From: Paraburkholderia sp. ZP32-5
GTDB lineage: Bacteria > Pseudomonadota > Gammaproteobacteria > Burkholderiales > Burkholderiaceae
Direction: 5' to 3'
Assembly: GCF_021390495.1 (NCBI RefSeq)
Contig: NZ_JAJEJP010000002.1
Location: 1,612,001 to 1,676,000 of the forward strand
Length of the DNA: 64,000 nt
Made by a program: the position numbers and the translations under genes. Each line of letters starts with the position of its first letter. Position 1 is the stretch's first letter. Below, piece after piece: positions 59,115-64,000 of this stretch. The notes beneath the pieces are model-generated. The model did no database searches, had not been told where the DNA came from, and worked only from the letters and a program-made list of their open reading frames with translations.

Positions 59115-61394
59115 CTACCGCACCTGCCACCAGCGTGGCAACAGCCGCCGCACCTCGGGCCGGCGATAGCGGTCATCGATCAGATGCACGACGCCGCGAT
59201 CCTCCTCGGTGCGAATCACGCGGCCGGCCGCCTGCACCACCTTCTGCAGACCGGGGTACAGGTACGTGTAATCGTAACCATCGCCGAATCGAGCATCGAG
59301 CGTGCGCCGGATCTGTTCGTTGACATCGTTCATTTGCGGCAGACCTAGCGTCGCGATGAACGCGCCGATCAATTGCTCGCCGGCCAGATCGACGCCTTCC
59401 GAAAACGCGCCGCCGAGCACCGCGAAGCCGACGCCCTGGTTCATCGTTCTGAAACGCGCGAGAAACGCGTCGCGCGCGGCTTCGTCCATGCCAGGTTCCT
59501 GGGCCCAAACCGGCAAGCCAGGATGCCGCTCACGCATCAGCGTGACCACCCGTTGCAGATACTCGAAACTGCTCAGGAAGCCGAGGTAATTGCCCGGCTT
59601 CGCCTGATACTGCCGCGCGATCAACTCGACGATCGGCGCAAGCGAATGTTCGCGATCACGCCAGCGAGTCGATACATGGCTAGCGACATGCACCTGCAGT
59701 TGTTCAGCGCGAAACGGCCCTTCGACATCGAGCCACCGCGTGTCGTCGGGCAAGCCGAGCATGTCGCGATAGAAATGCTGCGGATGCAGCGTGCCGGAAA
59801 ACATCACCGTGACGTGCGCGGCCACATAGCGCGGCGTGAGAAACGGCGCCGGAATCACGTTGCGCACACAAAGGGTCGCGCTGGTTTTATCGCGCGACGC
59901 GTAGCGGTTGGCATTCAAGCGATCGGCGTTCAACGTGACATCGAAAATCGAATGCTCGCCGAACTGCTCGGCGAGCGCGACGAAATGCATCGCGTCGAAG
60001 AAGAACCGCAGTGTGTTTTCGTCGATCGACAACGGCGCGTCGGCCAGTTGATCGGTGACCGTGCCGATCAGATTCTGCGCGACCGACAGCAATTTGCCCG
60101 GCACCTCCGCGTAGACCCGATAGCTGTCCGTCTGCGCGCGTTTGACCGCGTTCCATTCGCGCTGCACGCGTTCGAGCGGCTTGCGCAACGCGGCCGGCGT
60201 GCTCTTGCGCGCGAGCCTGAACGCCGCCTGATCGAGCGACGCGGTGTACATGCGCCGCGCGCGTTCGACCAGGTTGTGCGCCTCGTCGACCAGCACGCCG
60301 ACGCGCCATTGATTGATCTGCGTCAGCGCGTAAAGCATCGCGCTGCTGTCGTAGTAGTAGTTGTAGTCGCCGACCACGACGTCGGCCCAGCGCGCGAGTT
60401 CCTGCGCGAGGTAATACGGACAGACTTCGTGGGCCAGCGCCGCGTCGCGCACTGCCGCGCGATCGAGCCGCGGCGCTGTCAGTGCCGCCGCGCGCGCCGC
60501 ATCCAGCCGATCGTAAAAGCCGCGCGCCAGCGGACAGGATTCGCCGTTGCAGGCCTTGTCGGGATGCTCGCAGGCTTTGTCGCGCGCCACCAGTTCCAGC
60601 GTTCTCAACGGCAGCGCTGCATGGCTTGCTCGTAGCGTATCGATCGCATCGAGCGCGAGCGCGCGGCCAGGCGTCTTCGCGGTCAGAAAAAAGATGCGGT
60701 CGATGCGCTCTTCCGCGCAGGCCTTCAGCAAAGGGAAAATCGTCGCGAGCGTTTTGCCGATGCCGGTGGGTGCTTGCGCGATCAACGGCTTGCCGTCTCG
60801 CGCCGCGCGATACACGGCGATCGCGAGTTCGCGCTGGCCGACGCGAAACGCGCGATGCGGAAACTGCAACGCGGCAAGCGCCGCATTGCGCGCGGCGCGA
60901 TGCGCGTCTTCCTGCACGGCCCAATCGAGAAACCGCTCGCATTGCTCGACAAAGAAGATCTCCAGTTCGCGCGCGGTGTGCTGTTGCGTCAGCACCGTTT
61001 CTTTCTGACTGCCGATATCGAAGTACACGAGCGCGACCGTCAATCCGGCGAGCCCGCGCGCGCGGCACAGCAAATGACCGTACACGAGCGCCTGCGCCCA
61101 ATGCAGCGTGCGATGGTTCGCGGGCATGCGCGCGAGTTCGCCACGATAGGTCTTCACTTCTTCCAACCGGTTCGCCGCCGGATCGTAACCGTCCGCGCGG
61201 CCGCGCACGGTCAGGCCGCGATGCGTGCCGGTCAGCGTGATCTCGCTTTCGTAACCGCTCGCGCGCCGCGCGGCGACCGCTAGATGACCTGCCATGCCTT
61301 CAAGCGATGTCGGCGCGGGCGTGAAGCGCAGATCGAGATCGCCGCGCCGCGCGGTGAATTCGCACATCGCGCGCACGGCTACCACGTAGGTCAT
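59115..61394 (-). CDS. XPD/DinG-type Fe-S helicase with N-terminal RecB-like nuclease motifs
   Basis: A 759-residue protein. Residues about 60-110 show the RecB/Cas4-type nuclease pattern: GRADGYD (D68), LEEVKTY (E79, K81) and AQALVYGHLL (Q101, Y105). The superfamily 2 helicase follows: Walker A QAPTGIGKT (207-215), four probable Fe-S cysteines C275, C282, C287, C325, VDEAH (369-373) and the C-terminal Q-R motif region (GRVIRTEEDRGVVHLIDDR). It should unwind DNA 5' to 3' and may cut single strands. The ATG overlaps the stop of the upstream VRR-NUC gene (ATGA), so both proteins are made together, probably under LexA control. I chose 61394 for that overlap. Confidence 0.88.
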   Translation of the reverse strand: MTYVVAVRAMCEFTARRGDLDLRFTPAPTSLEGMAGHLAVAARRASGYESEITLTGTHRGLTVRGRADGYDPAANRLEEVKTYRGELARMPANHRTLHWAQALVYGHLLCRARGLAGLTVALVYFDIGSQKETVLTQQHTARELEIFFVEQCERFLDWAVQEDAHRAARNAALAALQFPHRAFRVGQRELAIAVYRAARDGKPLIAQAPTGIGKTLATIFPLLKACAEERIDRIFFLTAKTPGRALALDAIDTLRASHAALPLRTLELVARDKACEHPDKACNGESCPLARGFYDRLDAARAAALTAPRLDRAAVRDAALAHEVCPYYLAQELARWADVVVGDYNYYYDSSAMLYALTQINQWRVGVLVDEAHNLVERARRMYTASLDQAAFRLARKSTPAALRKPLERVQREWNAVKRAQTDSYRVYAEVPGKLLSVAQNLIGTVTDQLADAPLSIDENTLRFFFDAMHFVALAEQFGEHSIFDVTLNADRLNANRYASRDKTSATLCVRNVIPAPFLTPRYVAAHVTVMFSGTLHPQHFYRDMLGLPDDTRWLDVEGPFRAEQLQVHVASHVSTRWRDREHSLAPIVELIARQYQAKPGNYLGFLSSFEYLQRVVTLMRERHPGLPVWAQEPGMDEAARDAFLARFRTMNQGVGFAVLGGAFSEGVDLAGEQLIGAFIATLGLPQMNDVNEQIRRTLDARFGDGYDYTYLYPGLQKVVQAAGRVIRTEEDRGVVHLIDDRYRRPEVRRLLPRWWQVR

Positions 61395-63172
61395 ACGGTG
61401 CGCTCCGCTTCGATCAGCGATTGGGTCTGCGCTTCGATCGCTGCTGCATCCTCCACGTCCTCGCCAGCCCAACGCACGTCGACCACGCGCACCGGCATGC
61501 CGTGCTGCGCGCAATACGCGAGCCAGCGAATCTGGTTGTCCTGCAACCGATCGCCGGGCCCCTTCACTTCGATCAGCTCGTAACGCTTGTCGGCCGGCCA
61601 GAAACGGATCAGATCAGGCAAGCCCGAACGATTGCCGCGAACGTCACGCAACAGACGCTCGAACCAGAGCTTCAGATGCGCGGCCGGCAGACAGTCGAGC
61701 GCCAGTTCGACAAGCTCCGGGCTCAGCAGCCCCCAGAACACGAACGGCGACTGCACGCCCGCCTTGGTGTGCCAATGCCGCAAAATCGTCTCGCGATAGA
61801 TGCCGCTATCGAGTTCAGCCAGACACGCGGCGAACTGATCGGCGCGGCGCGCATGGAAATCCGGCGCATGCAGATCGGCCGGACCACGCTGGAACGGATG
61901 GAAAAAAGCGCCGGGCAACGCCGCGAATATCGGCTCCCAGCACAGCAAACCAAACAGAGAATTGATCAGCGCATTTTCGACGTAATGCACCGGCGCGGCG
62001 TCGCGGCTCAGATAATCGCGCACCACGTACTCGACCGCTTGCGGCGCGGCGGGCTTCGGCAACACCAGCGTGCTGCGCGCGACGGGTCGCGCCGCCTGCG
62101 CACGCGGTGCCGGCGCGCCGCACTTGCGCCGCAGCCGCGGCAACATGCGCGCGACGCGCTGCGCCTCCTCTTCGCTCTCCGGCGCCGCAACCGCCTGCAC
62201 AGCGAGCGCCAATGCTTCGTCGCAACGCTCGCTGCGTTCGAGCACGCGAATACGCCGATGTCGCGCGCCGGGCCACGCGCACGCGTCGTACACCGAAAGC
62301 GCCATACTCCACTGCTGGTGTCGCTCGCAATCCTGGCCGATCCGGAACAGCAGCTTCGCGCGACGCGTTTCCAGCCACGGGTTCGCGGTTTGAATTGCGC
62401 CGACGCCTGCAATCAGTTCGCGCAATGCCGAATCGTCAGCGTTGATCGGCAGCCATTCCAGCGCCTCGCGGCATGCGTGCAGCGCAAGATAGACATCGAC
62501 GTCCGCGCGCTCCCGGAACGCCCGCGACGACGGCCCGAACGCCACCTTCTCGTACTGGAAGATGCCGAGATCCGCGAGCACGAACTCCGACCAGTCCTGC
62601 TGCAGGTTGCCGAAGAACATCAGCCGCAGGCGGTCGCACAGCGGCGCAATCGCCACATGCAGCACATGGTCCGCAGTTTCGCCATGCCATGCGGCGAGCG
62701 GGCGTGGTGTGCTGAAAGCCTCGCCAGCGCCATCGCCGTCATCAAACGCGCGCAGCGTTTCCAGTAGCTCCGGCTTGCGCAACGTCTTCGCGCCGGGAAT
62801 CAGCGCAATCGCGTGGCTGAACATGTCCAGCAATTGCGCCCGCGTGCTGAGCGCGAACAGGTCGTCGAGCGATAGCGGCGGCTCGGCGTCGACCCAGCCA
62901 TGCGCGGTCATCGGCTGCGCGGCCTGCAACGGACAACCGATCTCGTCGTAGTCGAGGCGGCTCGCGCGAAACAGCGCGCCCTTGCGCATCAGCATGCGCA
63001 CCAGCAGCGCGCGCGAGGCTTGCGGCAAGCTCGCGAAAACCGTCAGAAACGTGTGTTCTTCGTCGTCGAGCAGATCGTCGTAACGCGCGGCGAGCCACTC
63101 GAGTGCGCGTTCGAAATTGAGCAGGTAATAAGGAACGCCGGAGCGGATCTCCGGCTGGGCAGCGGTTACCAC
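61391..63172 (-). CDS. FAN1-like VRR-NUC nuclease
   Basis: A 593-residue protein with a C-terminal VRR-NUC domain: SGLPDLIRFWPADKRYELIE then VKGPGDRLQDNQIRWLAYC, giving D520, E535, K537 and Q547 of the PD-(D/E)xK pattern. The N-terminal part (YYLLNFERALEWLAARYDDL, FASLPQASRALLVRMLMRKG) matches the SAP-like region of bacterial FAN1 and the middle is helical repeat-like. FAN1 trims 5' flaps and can unhook interstrand crosslinks. The start is GTG 63172, since a stop lies four codons upstream. AGGTGA and a LexA-type palindrome precede it. Confidence 0.9.
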   Translation of the reverse strand: MVTAAQPEIRSGVPYYLLNFERALEWLAARYDDLLDDEEHTFLTVFASLPQASRALLVRMLMRKGALFRASRLDYDEIGCPLQAAQPMTAHGWVDAEPPLSLDDLFALSTRAQLLDMFSHAIALIPGAKTLRKPELLETLRAFDDGDGAGEAFSTPRPLAAWHGETADHVLHVAIAPLCDRLRLMFFGNLQQDWSEFVLADLGIFQYEKVAFGPSSRAFRERADVDVYLALHACREALEWLPINADDSALRELIAGVGAIQTANPWLETRRAKLLFRIGQDCERHQQWSMALSVYDACAWPGARHRRIRVLERSERCDEALALAVQAVAAPESEEEAQRVARMLPRLRRKCGAPAPRAQAARPVARSTLVLPKPAAPQAVEYVVRDYLSRDAAPVHYVENALINSLFGLLCWEPIFAALPGAFFHPFQRGPADLHAPDFHARRADQFAACLAELDSGIYRETILRHWHTKAGVQSPFVFWGLLSPELVELALDCLPAAHLKLWFERLLRDVRGNRSGLPDLIRFWPADKRYELIEVKGPGDRLQDNQIRWLAYCAQHGMPVRVVDVRWAGEDVEDAAAIEAQTQSLIEAERTV

Positions 63173-63188
63173 GGGCTTTTTGCATCAC

Positions 63189-63204
63189 CTGTATGTTTAT
63201 ACAG
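63189..63204 (-). promoter_or_regulatory. LexA (SOS) box upstream of the nuclease-helicase operon
   Basis: CTGTATGTTTATACAG is a 16-base match to the CTG-N10-CAG LexA operator, with perfect CTGTAT/ATACAG arms. It ends 16 bases before the GTG start and overlaps a minus-strand TATAAA that could be the -10 element, the typical repressor position. Confidence 0.8.
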
Positions 63205-63331
63205 TGATGATAGCAAAGTCCGCTTTGGCAACCGGGCGCTATCGCGCTGCGTTGCCGCCGTGCGACGCCTCCGGGCTAACCCTAATATTTACTATCGTCA
63301 GACGAATACCCATTCGAATTATTTATGCACC

Positions 63332-63358
63332 TAAAAGTTAAACGTTTGCGGCCGTAAA
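63332..63358 (+). promoter_or_regulatory. FliA (sigma-28) type promoter of the chemoreceptor gene
   Basis: TAAAAGTT (63332-63339), 11 bases, then GCCGTAAA (63351-63358), against the flagellar consensus TAAAGTTT-N11-GCCGATAA: TAAA and GCCG are exact and correctly spaced. It lies 80 bases before the receptor start. Confidence 0.7.
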
Positions 63359-63437
63359 CGCACCAGTCGCCTTGCTCCAGTTGGGCCGTCTTCGCGTGCC
63401 GGGGCAACGTCGAGCGACTACTTCAAGGGGAGACCTG

Positions 63438-64000
63438 GTGGCTTTTCAAGATCTTAAAATCGGCACGCGCCTGGCCGTCGGCTTTGGCTCGGTCTTTGTG
63501 CTGCTGCTCGTACTCGTCGGACTTGCGCTGCTGCGTTTCGGCTCGGTCCATGCAATCACCGCCGCCAACACCGATGCCTGGGACGGCGCGGATGCCGCTT
63601 ACACACTCGAAGTGGCAACCCAGGAAACCGCCAGCTACGTCAAGCAGTTGTTCCTTTCGTCCGATCAGGAGCGCGTCGACGCGATCCATAAGGCGATCCA
63701 GGGCGAGGCCGAGTTGACGGTCGCTGCGCTCGCAACGATGGATTCGAAGGTCCTCGACAGCGAGGGTAAGGACCTGATCGCGAAAATGCGCGCGCTCCGC
63801 GCGCCGTGGGTTGCGGCCCGCACCCAGGTTGACAAGCTGCTGGCCGCCGGACAACGCGACGAGGCAACGCGCGTGATGCTCGAACAAGGCATTCCGGCGA
63901 TGCAGACGTTCCTGCAGAGCCAGAAGGATCTCGTGACTCACGAACGCAAGATGATGGAAGCCGGCAACGCCGCGGCGTCCGCGAGTACCAATTCCGCGCG
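63438..64000 (+). CDS. Methyl-accepting chemotaxis protein, 3' end cut by the window
   Basis: The N-terminal 187 residues of a chemoreceptor: a short cytoplasmic start (VAFQDLKIGTRLAVGFGSVF), a membrane helix (about 15-33, VFVLLLVLVGLALL) and a four-helix-bundle type periplasmic domain (EVATQETASYVKQLFLSSDQ) up to the right edge. The second membrane helix, HAMP and signalling domains lie beyond it. The start is GTG 63438 with GGGGAG upstream. A sigma-28 promoter indicates co-expression with flagella. Confidence 0.88.
   Translation, partial: MAFQDLKIGTRLAVGFGSVFVLLLVLVGLALLRFGSVHAITAANTDAWDGADAAYTLEVATQETASYVKQLFLSSDQERVDAIHKAIQGEAELTVAALATMDSKVLDSEGKDLIAKMRALRAPWVAARTQVDKLLAAGQRDEATRVMLEQGIPAMQTFLQSQKDLVTHERKMMEAGNAAASASTNSA

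Overview
The window is very GC-rich and almost wholly coding, with strong third-position G/C bias. Its gene content fits a Burkholderiaceae bacterium, most likely a plant-associated Paraburkholderia: it has a full-length ACC deaminase with all diagnostic residues beside an Lrp-type regulator, an aerobic-type cobalamin operon, AhpC/AhpF, an HPII-type catalase, MipA/OmpV and many LysR regulators. The genus is inferred from recognised proteins, not from a database search. I saw no tRNA, rRNA, insertion sequence, prophage or CRISPR array.

Layout. 1-4572: overlapping cobalamin genes cobG (cut by the left edge), cobH, cobI and a cbiG-cobJ fusion. 4631-8430: an SbcCD/YhaNO-like repair pair on the minus strand. 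8679-12095: a DUF445 protein and an AI-2E-family exporter with a long soluble tail. 12408-18844: FAD monooxygenase plus DUF2783, then a minus-strand aminotransferase, class II aldolase and ketopantoate-reductase-like set with a divergent LysR gene. 18960-26186: a LuxR-type regulator and a four-gene sensory operon (triple-receiver hybrid kinase, CheR, CheB without receiver, receiver-kinase). 26608-31089: katE, mipA and a membrane-anchored msrA. 31339-33049: acdR/acdS. 33108-37253: LysR/pirin and ahpF/ahpC behind an OxyR-like site. 37414-40579: a PrpR-like sigma-54 activator divergent from a methylisocitrate-lyase-like gene with a near-consensus sigma-54 promoter. 40947-46119: two MFS exporters, a GNAT, an NTF2-like protein and a LysR regulator.

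46197-51005 looks like a molybdenum-linked module: a ModE-box-like palindrome before an unknown gene and a His/Cys-rich DUF2325 protein, facing a minus-strand run nadV-nifQ-modE in which ModE has only the DNA-binding domain and NifQ lacks the first motif cysteine. 51187-52948: an orphan CpaE/TadZ-like ATPase and a small protein. 52949-54400: a gene-free, relatively AT-rich stretch with a textbook terminator hairpin and a possible small RNA. 54401-58998: a VpsR-like sigma-54 activator and a large MscS-type channel.

59115-63172 is the most striking locus: a two-gene operon of a FAN1-like VRR-NUC nuclease and an XPD/DinG-type Fe-S helicase that carries an N-terminal RecB-like nuclease motif set, with a LexA-type palindrome 17 bases before the first gene. 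The right edge cuts a chemotaxis receptor gene that has a FliA-type promoter.

Several genes are followed by long perfect GC-rich hairpins without a U-tract, suggesting a common 3'-end signal in this genome.
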